Positions 1-7,962 of a stretch of DNA of 64,000 bases are shown in pieces. The stretch lies in assembly GCF_027460265.1 (NCBI RefSeq), contig NZ_JAPZBC010000001.1, positions 2,507,501 to 2,571,500 of the forward strand. The letters run 5' to 3'. The stretch is from Streptomyces sp. WMMC940. GTDB lineage: Bacteria > Actinomycetota > Actinomycetes > Streptomycetales > Streptomycetaceae. Positions within the stretch are counted from its first letter, which is position 1, and the number at the start of each line of letters is the position of its first letter. A program made the translations under genes and the position numbers. The notes under the pieces were generated by a model. That model did no database searches. It was not told where the DNA came from and saw nothing but the letters and a program-made list of their open reading frames with translations.

Positions 1-1
1 C

Positions 2-208
2 CGCTGGTTCGCGGCGGCGACCGCCCCGTTCCTGGCGCCGAAGATCGCGGAGTGGACGGACGCCCGTGCGCCGTTCGTCGTCGCCGGCGCCGCGGCGGTG
101 TGCGGGGCGGCGATCGTCCAGGTCCGGCGGACGGCGCTCACCGCGGAGGGCACCGGGGCCGCACCGGTCCACGTGCCCCGCGACGGCGTGGCGGCCCTCG
201 CCGACTGA
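2..208 (+). CDS. C-terminal fragment of a multi-pass membrane protein, probably an MFS transporter
   Basis: An open frame enters from the left edge and ends at TGA 206-208; the 68 visible residues begin RWFAAATAPFLAPK. It contains a hydrophobic stretch (FVVAGAAAVCGAAIV) that looks like the last transmembrane helix, followed by a basic QVRR and a short Ala-rich cytoplasmic tail. That pattern is typical of the end of an MFS permease, but no family signature lies in the visible part, so the family is an inference. The 5' end is outside the window. Confidence 0.55.
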   Translation, partial: RWFAAATAPFLAPKIAEWTDARAPFVVAGAAAVCGAAIVQVRRTALTAEGTGAAPVHVPRDGVAALAD

Positions 209-351
209 GCCCGGCCCCCACTCCTCCGAGCCCGGCGGACCTGACGGTTGCGGTCCGACTCGGCCCACACGGCCGACTCCGCGGGTTCGGCGGCTTCGGC
301 CGACTCGGCCATGAGATGCGTCACTTCACACATCGCCCACGACAGCCGACG

Positions 352-936
352 TCACGTCAGGGGCACGGGCTTCCGCAGCGGGTCGCGGAGGTCCGTGCCG
401 TGCGTCAGCCACCGCTCCTGGAGCTTCCCCGCACCGTGCACCCGCTTCCACGCGGCCTCGTTCGGCGTCATCGGCAGCAGCGGCAGAACCCGGACCGGAT
501 CCATGGGGTCGCCGAGTTCGAGATCCTCCACCAGGCCGCCGGACTCGGCGACCAGCACCGAAGTGAACGGGGCGCCCGGCCACAGCGGCTCGCCCACGTC
601 CATGGAGTTCCCGGGAGCCACGATCACGCCTTCCACCTGCGGGGCGGAGGCCAGAACGGCGAGCGGCCGCAGCACCTTGTCGGTGTCGGCCGACCCGGCG
701 CGCACCGACAGGACGAGCTCCGCGCGCGGCCCCTTCACCGGGTCGGCGACGGGGTCCCGGGGGTCGGTCATCGGCTGGGCCGACATGCCCAGCGTGGCGT
801 AGCGGACGACGTCCCCGTCGACGAACCGGAGCACCTCGATCCGGTCCGTACCGAGAAAGGTCACCGCGGCGCGCGCGTCCGGTTCACCCAACGCGCTGCG
901 CAGCCGCGCCTCGACCAGAGCAAGAACTTCTCCCAT
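352..936 (-). CDS. Suppressor-of-fused (SUFU) domain protein
   Basis: A 194-residue soluble protein. The order of motifs (RIEVLRFVDGDVVRYATLGMS near the N-terminus, ELVLSVRAGSADTDKVLRPLAVLA in the middle, LLPMTPNEAAWKR near the C-terminus) matches bacterial SUFU-like proteins, whose cellular role is not established; some are immunity proteins, but no toxin gene adjoins this one. The ATG at 936 is chosen because homologous sequence begins there and a TATGCT box lies 6 nt upstream with no Shine-Dalgarno sequence, implying a leaderless mRNA. An in-frame start further upstream (1026) would add 30 unconvincing residues. Confidence 0.75.
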   Translation of the reverse strand: MGEVLALVEARLRSALGEPDARAAVTFLGTDRIEVLRFVDGDVVRYATLGMSAQPMTDPRDPVADPVKGPRAELVLSVRAGSADTDKVLRPLAVLASAPQVEGVIVAPGNSMDVGEPLWPGAPFTSVLVAESGGLVEDLELGDPMDPVRVLPLLPMTPNEAAWKRVHGAGKLQERWLTHGTDLRDPLRKPVPLT

Positions 937-1357
937 ACCGCGAGCATAGATCGCATCAGGAACGGGCAAAGGAAGGGATTGGCCCTCAGTCGGCTGATAG
1001 GCTTGGCCGCCTGCTCGGGACAACATGCAGAAGCATGGTTCTCGGATCCCGACGACACGTCATCCCTCACGGGGGACCGGCCGGAGGAGGTGGGGCTGCG
1101 ATGGATCGAAGTCGACCGTGCAGTACCAACCGCTCTTCCGCGCGACTCCTCCCCTCGTTCCGCTGAGGGCTTCTCGCACCGTCAGTTCCACGGCACCGCG
1201 CATGACGGAAGAGCACGACTCCCCTGCCTGACTGTCTGTAGCGAACGCCGTCACCGCGTCCCGCGGTGCCGCCCGCTTTGCGGACGTATCGAGACACGTC
1301 CCCATTCCGGGCTGTGCCACGCCTCGCACCGGCGGCCCCTCCGTGAAGGAGCCTGCC
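937..1357. other. Intergenic region between the SUFU gene and corA
   Basis: About 420 bases between divergently transcribed genes. It holds the TATGCT -10 element of the SUFU gene at 943-948 and an AAGGAG ribosome site (1346-1351) for the downstream transporter. I see no protein-like frame with normal codon bias and no strong hairpin. Confidence 0.6.
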
Positions 1358-2473
1358 ATGTCGATGATCCGTGACCTGCGTCAAGCGGTCCGCCCCGCCC
1401 TGCGCAAGAGCGTCGGCCCGTACAGCGCGTACGACGCCACCCGTGACCCCTCCGCGTCCACCGCCGTCGTCGACTGCGCCGTCTACCGCGACGGCGAGCG
1501 CCTCGAGAACACCGGCTGCCTCACCCCGCGCGAGGCGATGCTGCGGGTGCGTGAGGGCGGCGGCTTCGCCTGGATCGGCCTGCACGAGCCGACCGAGGAG
1601 GAGTTCTCCGGCATCGCCGCCGAGTTCGGCCTCCACCCGCTGGCCGTCGAGGACGCCGTGCACGCGCACCAGCGGCCCAAGCTGGAGCGGTACGACGACA
1701 CCTTGTTCACGGTCTTCAAGACCGTCCACTACGTGGACCACACCGAGCTGACGCCGACCAGCGAGGTCGTCGAGACCGGCGAGGTGATGTGCTTCACCGG
1801 GCCCGACTTCGTGATCACGGTCCGGCACGGTGGCCAGGGCTCCCTGCGCAACCTCCGCCACCGGCTGCAGGACGACCCAGAGCTGCTCGCCAAGGGCCCC
1901 TCAGCGGTGCTGCACGCCATCGCCGACCACGTCGTGGACGGCTACATCGCGGTCGCGGACGCCGTGCAGGTCGACATCGACGAGATCGAGATCGACGTGT
2001 TCTCGGCGCCGTCGAAGGGCAGCACCCGGGGCACCGACACCGGGCGGATCTACCAGCTCAAGCGTGAGGTGCTGGAGTTCAAGCGGGCCGTGACCCCGCT
2101 GCTGCGGCCCATGCAGTTGCTGAGCGAGCGCCCGATGCGGCTGGTCGACCCGGACATCCAGAAGTACTTCCGCGACGTCGCCGACCACCTGGCCCGGGTG
2201 CAGGAGCAGGTCATCGGCTTCGACGAGCTGCTGAACTCGATCCTGCAGGCCAATCTGGCGCAGGCGACCGTCGCCCAGAACGAGGACATGCGCAAGATCA
2301 CGTCCTGGGCCGCGATCATCGCCGTCCCGACCGCGGTCTGCGGGATCTACGGCATGAACTTCGACCACATGCCCGAGCTCCACTGGCGGTACGGCTACCC
2401 CATGGTGCTCATCGGCATCGTCGGGGTCTGTCTCGCCATCCACCGCACGCTGAAGCGCAACGGCTGGCTCTAG
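1358..2473 (+). CDS. corA: CorA-family magnesium/cobalt transport protein
   Basis: A 371-residue inner-membrane channel for Mg2+ (and Co2+/Ni2+). The long soluble N-terminal domain (about 1-300) is followed by two C-terminal transmembrane helices. The family hallmark sits between them: YGMNF, followed by a short acidic periplasmic loop (DHMPELHW), which is the GMN selectivity motif of CorA. The start is placed at ATG 1358 because AAGGAG ends 6 nt upstream; a GTG at 1343 would include that ribosome site in the coding sequence. Twenty-nine bases separate it from the next gene, which has its own promoter-like box. A corA gene also occurs near mrp in mycobacteria, so it is probably part of the conserved block. 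Confidence 0.93.
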   Translation: MSMIRDLRQAVRPALRKSVGPYSAYDATRDPSASTAVVDCAVYRDGERLENTGCLTPREAMLRVREGGGFAWIGLHEPTEEEFSGIAAEFGLHPLAVEDAVHAHQRPKLERYDDTLFTVFKTVHYVDHTELTPTSEVVETGEVMCFTGPDFVITVRHGGQGSLRNLRHRLQDDPELLAKGPSAVLHAIADHVVDGYIAVADAVQVDIDEIEIDVFSAPSKGSTRGTDTGRIYQLKREVLEFKRAVTPLLRPMQLLSERPMRLVDPDIQKYFRDVADHLARVQEQVIGFDELLNSILQANLAQATVAQNEDMRKITSWAAIIAVPTAVCGIYGMNFDHMPELHWRYGYPMVLIGIVGVCLAIHRTLKRNGWL

Positions 2474-2502
2474 AAGGGCGTCCCTCCAATAGGCTGCGGG
2501 GT

Positions 2503-3036
2503 ATGAACGAAGCTTCCGCCCGCCCCGCCGAGGACCCCCTGCTCGGGCAGGCCCTCGTGGAGGAGGCCACCAAGAAGTCCGGTCTGATCTGGGTGCGCGG
2601 CAGCGGCCCCGACCGGGCGCTGTGGCATGCGTGGCACGACGGCGCGGCCCATGTCGTCGGCGACGGGCCGGGCGAGCAGCCGTTGCCCGGACTGGCGGAC
2701 GGCTCCACCGCCGAGGTCACCGTGCGCAGCAAGGACAAGGGCGGCCGGCTGGTCTCATGGACCGCCGCGGTGACCGAGCTGGCGCCGGGTTCCGAGGCCT
2801 GGGCTGCGGCCGTCGGCGAGCTCAAGGGCAAGCGGCTCAACGCCCCGGACGGCGAGCGGATGACGGAGCGCTGGGGCCGCGAGTGCCGGGTGCTGCGGCT
2901 CGAGCCGCGCGGGTCCAGCACCGACCATCCCGAGGACGCGCTGGCCGCCGTGCCGCTGCCCACACCGGCCACGACCCGTCGTCCCGTCCCGGCCGCCCTG
3001 CCCCGGCTCCTCCGCCGCGGCCGCAAGCGCCACTGA
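2503..3036 (+). CDS. Conserved hypothetical protein, possibly split-barrel flavin/F420-binding
   Basis: A 177-residue soluble protein. The N-terminal two thirds (KKSGLIWVRG, ALWHAWHDGAAHVVG, EVTVRSKDKGGRLVSW) form alternating short beta strands resembling the pyridoxamine-phosphate-oxidase-like split barrel, but I see no diagnostic cofactor motif, so this is only a suggestion. The C-terminus is Pro/Arg-rich and ends in a very basic LRRGRKRH tail. The ATG at 2503 has TAGGCT exactly 7 nt upstream and no ribosome site, which fits a leaderless transcript separate from corA. Confidence 0.6.
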   Translation: MNEASARPAEDPLLGQALVEEATKKSGLIWVRGSGPDRALWHAWHDGAAHVVGDGPGEQPLPGLADGSTAEVTVRSKDKGGRLVSWTAAVTELAPGSEAWAAAVGELKGKRLNAPDGERMTERWGRECRVLRLEPRGSSTDHPEDALAAVPLPTPATTRRPVPAALPRLLRRGRKRH

Positions 3037-3043
3037 GGTCGCC

Positions 3044-3064
3044 GGCCACGGATCCACCGTGGCC
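3044..3064. terminator. Hairpin terminator between convergent genes
   Basis: GGCCACGG (3044-3051) and CCGTGGCC (3057-3064) form a perfect 8-bp stem with a 5-nt loop, 8 bases after the stop at 3036 and before the convergent lipoprotein gene. Additional CCGG/CCGG pairing outside lengthens it. There is no T-tract, as usual for Streptomyces terminators. Confidence 0.6.
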
Positions 3065-3238
3065 ACCGGCGGCGGTTGCCGACCACCGGGACCCGCCGAC
3101 CGCGGACACCGCGGCGCGGCCTCGGCACCGCCGCGAGCCCAGGACCGTGGGTCGCCGTCGGGGGCCGGCCGCAGGGACCACGGCGTAACGAGGTCCGCGA
3201 CGCACGCCCCCGCAGCGGAGCGGATCCGGCGCCGTGGG

Positions 3239-4036
3239 CTAGTCGCTCGCGCGCGGGAGCTGGCGGCCGTAGTCGACCGTCTCGTCCTTGGCGGGGGCCT
3301 CCAGCGGGAAGTCCTGGCCCCACTCCCCCAGTGTGAGAACGCCCGCGTCGCCCGCCCGGTCCAGTTGGAGGGGGTAGGGCTTGCCCTCGAGTGAGACCGC
3401 GAGCGTCCCTCCGTTGCCCTCGCCGCCCATGATCTCGATCGTGCGGACACCGCCGATGGTGCCGCGGTCGCCCTTGCTGAGCTTGCCGTGGAGGCCCAGC
3501 AGCCCGTCGAGCAGGACGTTCATGTCGGTGAAGCCGCGCAGCTGCTTGTAGGCCGGGTCGTCCTCGGGCACCTTGACGTACTTGTCGTCGAGCTTCTCGG
3601 CAGCGGCCTCGTCCTCCTTGCTCGGCTCCGCGTCGGCGCCCTTGCCGTCGGAGTCGGCGTGCACCCAGAAGCCCGCGTCGGCCTTCAGGAAGAGGGCGTC
3701 CTCGACCCGCAGCAGCTCGAAGGTGGAGTTCTTCGAGGTCACCGAGCCCACCCCGCCGGACTTCTTCAGCCGCATGTTCAGCTTGTACGTGCCGCCCTTG
3801 GAGACCAGCGTGCCCGCCACGCGCACGGCGTCCGCCGCGTCGGCCGCCGCCTTGGCCTTCTTCTCGATGGCGGGCGCCTCCAGCTTGCCGACGCCGTTCG
3901 TCCCCGCGTCCGGGTCCTCGCCGCACCCGGTGAGGGCCGTGGCCAGCGCCGCGCACAGCACGACGGGGAGCGCGGCCCGGCGCACAGGGGCTGCCGGACC
4001 CGGGGGGAGAGCGGTCACGAGCGCACTGCCTCTCAT
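3239..4036 (-). CDS. Lipoprotein, LppX/LprG-like
   Basis: A 265-residue secreted lipoprotein. The N-terminus has a basic stretch (APVRR), a hydrophobic segment and a lipobox ending LTGC, so it should be lipidated and anchored outside the cytoplasmic membrane. The mature part has the beta-rich, LolA-like pattern of actinobacterial LppX/LprG lipoproteins (VRVAGTLVSKGGTYKLNMRLK, TFELLRVEDALFLKAD, GVRTIEIMGGEGNGGTLAVSL); mycobacterial members carry lipids, but the ligand here is unknown. The ATG at 4036 lacks a ribosome site; a GTG at 4018 has GAGAGG about 10 nt upstream and gives a more typical signal peptide, so it may be the true start. A TACGCT -10 box lies at about 4062-4067 on the minus strand. 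Confidence 0.72.
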   Translation of the reverse strand: MRGSALVTALPPGPAAPVRRAALPVVLCAALATALTGCGEDPDAGTNGVGKLEAPAIEKKAKAAADAADAVRVAGTLVSKGGTYKLNMRLKKSGGVGSVTSKNSTFELLRVEDALFLKADAGFWVHADSDGKGADAEPSKEDEAAAEKLDDKYVKVPEDDPAYKQLRGFTDMNVLLDGLLGLHGKLSKGDRGTIGGVRTIEIMGGEGNGGTLAVSLEGKPYPLQLDRAGDAGVLTLGEWGQDFPLEAPAKDETVDYGRQLPRASD

Positions 4037-4247
4037 ACGCGTGGGGGTGGCAGACCGCAGCGTACCCGGGGTCGGAGGGCTTTCCGGAGGGCAGTCGTCC
4101 GGGCCTCCGGGGACAGCGCCACGGATCGGTACGGGCTAGCCTGAAGCCGTTGAACGATGCCATTTCGGAGCAATCCGTTTCGCTCCTCGTACGAACCCGG
4201 CGGTCTGTTCCCAGTGGCCCGCCGCGGCAGTGGAGGAGGCGTTGAGC

Positions 4248-5345
4248 ATGGCGGCAGACGGCCCTCGGATCTTCCTCTCGCATCTCGCCGGGGTCCCGGT
4301 CTTCGGCCCCGACGGCGGCCCGGTCGGGCGGGTGCGGGACCTCGTGGCCACGTTCCGGGTCGACCGTCCGCCCCGGCTGGTGGGCCTGGTCGTCGAGGTG
4401 CTCGGGCACGGTCCCGTCTTCGTGCCCGTCTCCCGGGCGACCGGCCTCGAGTCCGGCCAGGTCACGCTGTCCGGCCCCGTGAGCATGCGCCGTTTCGGCC
4501 TGCGGCCGGACGAGCGGCTCGTCCTCGGCCAGCTGCTGGACCGGCGGGTGCGGCTCGCGGACTCGGGCGAGCAGGTCACGGTCCTGGACGTCGAGGTGCA
4601 CCGGCACCCGGCCCGCGCGCACTGGGAGGTCGACCGGATCTGCGCGCACCGCGACCGGGGCGGAACCGCCCGGCACCGCGGGGAGGCGCTGACGGTCGAC
4701 TGGTCCGCCCTGAGCGGCCTGCCGCCCGAGGAGCTCCTGGTGTCGTCCCCGGTGGGGGAGCGCCCGAACTTCGGGCAGGACGCGGAGGACGAGGCCGAGC
4801 AGGAGCGCACGGCACGGGCCCTGATGAGGACCGAGCCGGTCGTGGTGCCGCCGGAGGCCACCGTCGCCGACGCCCTGGCCCGGCTCGGCGAGCGGGAGCT
4901 GATCCAGGCGCTGGCGGCCCAGGTCTACGTCTGCCGGCCGCCCGGCGAGCCGCCCACCGGCCCGTACCTGGGCACGGTGCCCGTCCAGCGGCTGCTGCGG
5001 AGCGCACCGGACGCGCCGGTCGCGCCCCTCGTCGACACCGAACTGCCCCCGCTCCACCCGGACACCCCGCTGCCGGCGGTCAGCTGCTGTCTGACCGCCT
5101 ACGACCTGGTCGCGGCCCCTGTGGTGGACGACGAGGGGGCCTTGCTGGGTGCGGTCACCGTCGACGCCGTACTGGACCATCTGCTGCCCGACCACTGGCG
5201 GGAGGCCGAGTACGGGATGCCGGACGCCGACGGGACGGAGTCGGGAGCGGCCGGGACCGGCGTGGTCGGGGATCCGACGCAACCACCCGCGGCCGCGCTA
5301 TTCCCGTCAGGGCACCCCGGCGGACGTGACGAAGTCGACCGCTGA
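4248..5345 (+). CDS. PRC-barrel and CBS-domain protein related to MgtE cytoplasmic regions
   Basis: A 365-residue cytosolic protein. Residues about 5-80 and 85-150 are two PRC-barrel-like repeats (RIFLSHLAGVPVFGPDG; GQLLDRRVRLADSGEQVTVL). Residues about 195-325 hold a CBS pair (ALMRTEPVVVPPEATVADAL; DTPLPAVSCCLTAYDLVAAP, VVDDEGALLGAVTVDAVLDH). In the usual Streptomyces relatives I recall, an MgtE_N helical solenoid of about 100 residues separates these parts; here only some 25 residues do (GLPPEELLVSSPVGERPNF and on). There are no membrane segments, so it is not a channel; family members are thought to sense nucleotides or Mg2+. ATG 4248 is chosen because GGAGGAGG ends 8 nt upstream; an upstream GTG (4230) would place it inside the coding sequence. 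Confidence 0.8.
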   Translation: MAADGPRIFLSHLAGVPVFGPDGGPVGRVRDLVATFRVDRPPRLVGLVVEVLGHGPVFVPVSRATGLESGQVTLSGPVSMRRFGLRPDERLVLGQLLDRRVRLADSGEQVTVLDVEVHRHPARAHWEVDRICAHRDRGGTARHRGEALTVDWSALSGLPPEELLVSSPVGERPNFGQDAEDEAEQERTARALMRTEPVVVPPEATVADALARLGERELIQALAAQVYVCRPPGEPPTGPYLGTVPVQRLLRSAPDAPVAPLVDTELPPLHPDTPLPAVSCCLTAYDLVAAPVVDDEGALLGAVTVDAVLDHLLPDHWREAEYGMPDADGTESGAAGTGVVGDPTQPPAAALFPSGHPGGRDEVDR

Positions 5346-5388
5346 CGGAGGCCCCCGCGGCCGGATCCCGCGCCGTACCATCGTGCGT

Positions 5389-6522
5389 ATGGTTACGGAA
5401 GACGCGGTGCGCGACGCACTGGCGACGGTGAACGACCCCGAGATCAACAAGCCGATCACGGATCTCGGCATGGTCAAGTCGGTGGAGATCGGATCCGACG
5501 GCGCGGTCGCCGTCACGGTCTACCTCACCGTCTCGGGCTGCCCGATGCGCGAGACGATCACCCGGCGCGTCACGGACGCCGTCTCGGGCGTCGAGGGCGT
5601 CACCGGCGTCGACGTCTCCCTGGACGTGATGAGCGACGAGCAGCGCCGCGAGCTCGCGGCCTCGCTGCGCGGTACGACCGCCGAGCGCGAGGTGCCGTTC
5701 GCCAAGCCGGGCTCGCTGACGCGCGTCTACGCGGTCGCCTCCGGCAAGGGCGGTGTGGGCAAGTCCTCCGTGACCGTGAACCTGGCGGCGGCCATGGCCG
5801 CCGACGGACTGAAGGTCGGTGTCGTCGACGCCGACATCTACGGCCACAGCGTGCCGCGCATGCTCGGCGCGGACGGCCGTCCCACCCAGGTCGAGAACAT
5901 GATCATGCCGCCGTCCGCGAACGGCGTGAAGGTCATCTCGATCGGCATGTTCACCCCGGGCAACGCACCGGTCGTCTGGCGCGGCCCGATGCTGCACCGC
6001 GCGCTGCAGCAGTTCCTGGCGGACGTCTACTGGGGCGACCTGGACGTGCTGCTGCTGGACCTGCCGCCGGGCACCGGCGACATCGCGATCTCCGTGGCCC
6101 AGCTGGTGCCCAACGCCGAGATCCTGGTCGTCACCACGCCGCAGCAGGCCGCGGCGGAGGTCGCGGAGCGGGCCGGCTCCATCGCCGTACAGACCCACCA
6201 GAAGATCGTCGGCGTCGTCGAGAACATGTCGGGGCTGCCGTGCCCGCACTGCGACGAGATGGTCGACGTCTTCGGAACGGGCGGCGGCCAGGTGGTCGCC
6301 GACGGGCTGACGAGGACCACGGGCGCCCAGGTGCCGGTGCTCGGCCAGATCCCCATCGACGTACGGCTCCGGGAGGGCGGCGACGAGGGCAAGCCCGTCG
6401 TCCTCACCGACCCCGACTCCCCCGCCGGTTCCGCCCTGCGGACCATCGCGGGCAAGCTCGGCGGCCGTCAGCGCGGCCTGTCGGGCATGTCGCTCGGCAT
6501 CACCCCGCGCAACAAGTTCTGA
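5389..6522 (+). CDS. mrp: Mrp/ApbC/NBP35-family iron-sulphur cluster carrier ATPase
   Basis: A 377-residue cytosolic P-loop ATPase that carries Fe-S clusters to target apoproteins. Residues 1-90 are a MIP18/DUF59 domain (NDPEINKPITDLGMV, VSGCPMRETI with the conserved Cys). Residues about 115-370 are the ParA/MinD-type NTPase with deviant Walker A GKGGVGKS, VVDADIYGHSVPR and DLPPGTGD; the CxxC that binds the cluster is in GLPCPHC. ATG 5389 follows a TACCAT box by exactly 7 nt with no ribosome site, so a leaderless mRNA is likely although the upstream gene ends only 43 nt away. It is followed by a strong terminator. Confidence 0.95.
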   Translation: MVTEDAVRDALATVNDPEINKPITDLGMVKSVEIGSDGAVAVTVYLTVSGCPMRETITRRVTDAVSGVEGVTGVDVSLDVMSDEQRRELAASLRGTTAEREVPFAKPGSLTRVYAVASGKGGVGKSSVTVNLAAAMAADGLKVGVVDADIYGHSVPRMLGADGRPTQVENMIMPPSANGVKVISIGMFTPGNAPVVWRGPMLHRALQQFLADVYWGDLDVLLLDLPPGTGDIAISVAQLVPNAEILVVTTPQQAAAEVAERAGSIAVQTHQKIVGVVENMSGLPCPHCDEMVDVFGTGGGQVVADGLTRTTGAQVPVLGQIPIDVRLREGGDEGKPVVLTDPDSPAGSALRTIAGKLGGRQRGLSGMSLGITPRNKF

Positions 6523-6551
6523 GGCCGTCCTCCAGACGGGGCCGCGGGACC

Positions 6552-6578
6552 GCCCACAACCCCCGGAGGGTTGTGGGC
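6552..6578. terminator. Bidirectional hairpin terminator after mrp
   Basis: GCCCACAACCC (6552-6562) pairs perfectly with GGGTTGTGGGC (6568-6578) across a 5-nt loop: an 11-bp stem located between the convergent mrp and the next minus-strand gene. Confidence 0.8.
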
Positions 6579-6618
6579 AGTCGTCGTCCCGGGCGGCGAC
6601 CCGGCGTGGACGCGCGGT

Positions 6619-7281
6619 CTACGCGTACGCCTCGAGGTCCTGCACCACGGAGAAGCCGAGCCCGTACGCGCTCATCCCCCGCCCGTACGCCCCGATGTGC
6701 ACCCCGTTCCCGGTCGAACCGGCGAGCACCCAGCCGAACTCGGACTCGCGGTAGTGGAAGGGCACGGGCACCCCGTCCACCGGCAGGGACAGCTCCGACC
6801 AGGCGGGCCCGGTGAGGTCGTCCGCGAGCTCGAAGGCGGTCTCCGTCTGCTGGTCCAGCCAGTCGTCCCGCAGGGTGTGGTCGAGCTGTGCCGGCCAGGT
6901 GCAGGCCAGCAGGCCCGAGCCGGCCAGCCAGGCGGCCGAGGAGACGGTCGTGGCGTCCAGGACGCCCGTACCGTCACCGGTGTGCCGCATCGGGCTCGAC
7001 GCGACGGTGACGACCACGGCGAAGCGTTCCTTCTCCGCGCCGGTCGCGTCGGACTTTATCGACGGCTCGTCGCCGTGCCCCATGGAGCCGTGCTGCACCG
7101 AGCCGTCGGCGGCCGTACCGACCTGCATCAGCCAGCGCGGCCCGTTGAAGGCCTCGTCCAGGCCGTACCAGGGGAAGGGCGCGCGCAGATAGCCGTCGAC
7201 GGTGCGCCGGGCTGCGGGCACCCCCTCAGCGGTGGAACTGCTGGGCGGATCCTGCGCCCCTACCCGACTCGTCGTCTCCAT
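6619..7281 (-). CDS. Conserved hypothetical protein
   Basis: A 220-residue soluble protein with no family I can name. It is rich in Trp and Gly (FPWYGLDEAFNGPRWLMQVG, VLDATTVSSAAWLAGSG, ESEFGWVLAGSTGNGVHIGA), with no signal peptide, membrane helix or recognisable catalytic motif. AAGGAGG lies 10 nt upstream of the ATG, supporting the start. It sits between mrp and tatB, transcribed the same way as tatB with a 126-nt gap. Confidence 0.6.
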   Translation of the reverse strand: METTSRVGAQDPPSSSTAEGVPAARRTVDGYLRAPFPWYGLDEAFNGPRWLMQVGTAADGSVQHGSMGHGDEPSIKSDATGAEKERFAVVVTVASSPMRHTGDGTGVLDATTVSSAAWLAGSGLLACTWPAQLDHTLRDDWLDQQTETAFELADDLTGPAWSELSLPVDGVPVPFHYRESEFGWVLAGSTGNGVHIGAYGRGMSAYGLGFSVVQDLEAYA

Positions 7282-7407
7282 CTACCCGGCGCCTCCTTGG
7301 TCAGCGAGGTCCGGAACGGCCCGCCCCCCGCGGGCGTCCTCGATCCCGGACAGATGGAGGATAGCCACCCGTCACCGACTCGTTGCGATTGACGGCGGTA
7401 GGGGGCC

Positions 7408-7854
7408 TCAGGTGGCGTCTGCGTCGAAGGGCGGGCGCTCGCCCTGATCGGGCCTTTCGCGCTTCTTGAGGAGATCGGGCGTCGCTCCCGCGTCCGGCGT
7501 GCCGCCGACGGCGGCCCGCACCGGGCTGTCGGGCTCCTTGCCGTTCACGGCGTCCGCGACCTCGTTGATCTCCTTCTTGAGGTCGAAGCTGCTGCGGATC
7601 TCCTTGAGGTCCTCGTTGTCGGAGAGCTGCTTCCGGATGAAGGCCTTGGGATTCAGGTCCTCGAACTCGAAGTCCTTGAATTCCGGGCCCAGTTCGCTGC
7701 GGATGTCGTGCTTCGCGTTGTCGGAGAATTCGCGGATCCTGCGGATGAAGCGCGAGACGTCCTGGATGACCTTGGGCAGCTTGTCCGGGCCGAAGACCAG
7801 CACGGCGAGGACGACGAGCGTCACGAGCTCGAGTGCGCCTATGTCGTTGAACAC
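7408..7854 (-). CDS. tatB: Sec-independent (Tat) protein translocase TatB
   Basis: A 148-residue single-pass membrane protein, the TatB subunit that with TatC forms the twin-arginine signal receptor. The N-terminal helix ALELVTLVVLAVLVFGP is followed by the hinge FGPDKLP, then an amphipathic helix and a long charged, partly coiled cytoplasmic tail (DLKEIRSSFDLKKEINEVADAV). Starts with F-N-D-I-G, the usual TatB beginning. The GTG at 7854 has GAGGAG upstream. tatA and tatC are not beside it, as usual in actinobacteria. It lies just downstream of the HtrA-type protease in the same orientation (108-nt gap). Confidence 0.95.
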   Translation of the reverse strand: MFNDIGALELVTLVVLAVLVFGPDKLPKVIQDVSRFIRRIREFSDNAKHDIRSELGPEFKDFEFEDLNPKAFIRKQLSDNEDLKEIRSSFDLKKEINEVADAVNGKEPDSPVRAAVGGTPDAGATPDLLKKRERPDQGERPPFDADAT

Positions 7855-7962
7855 CTTGCTGCTCCTCGTGTTCTCGTTCTCCGTGCCCGCAGCGCTGGGA
7901 CGAGCGGGACCGGCTCCACGGTACCCGGCAAATCTGTCCCGACGGTACCTTCGGGATGTCCG

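Noticed and set aside
2409..5282. Very long minus-strand open frame running across four genes
   Set aside because: It overlaps the lipoprotein gene and others in different frames; long stop-free shadows are expected at 72% G+C.
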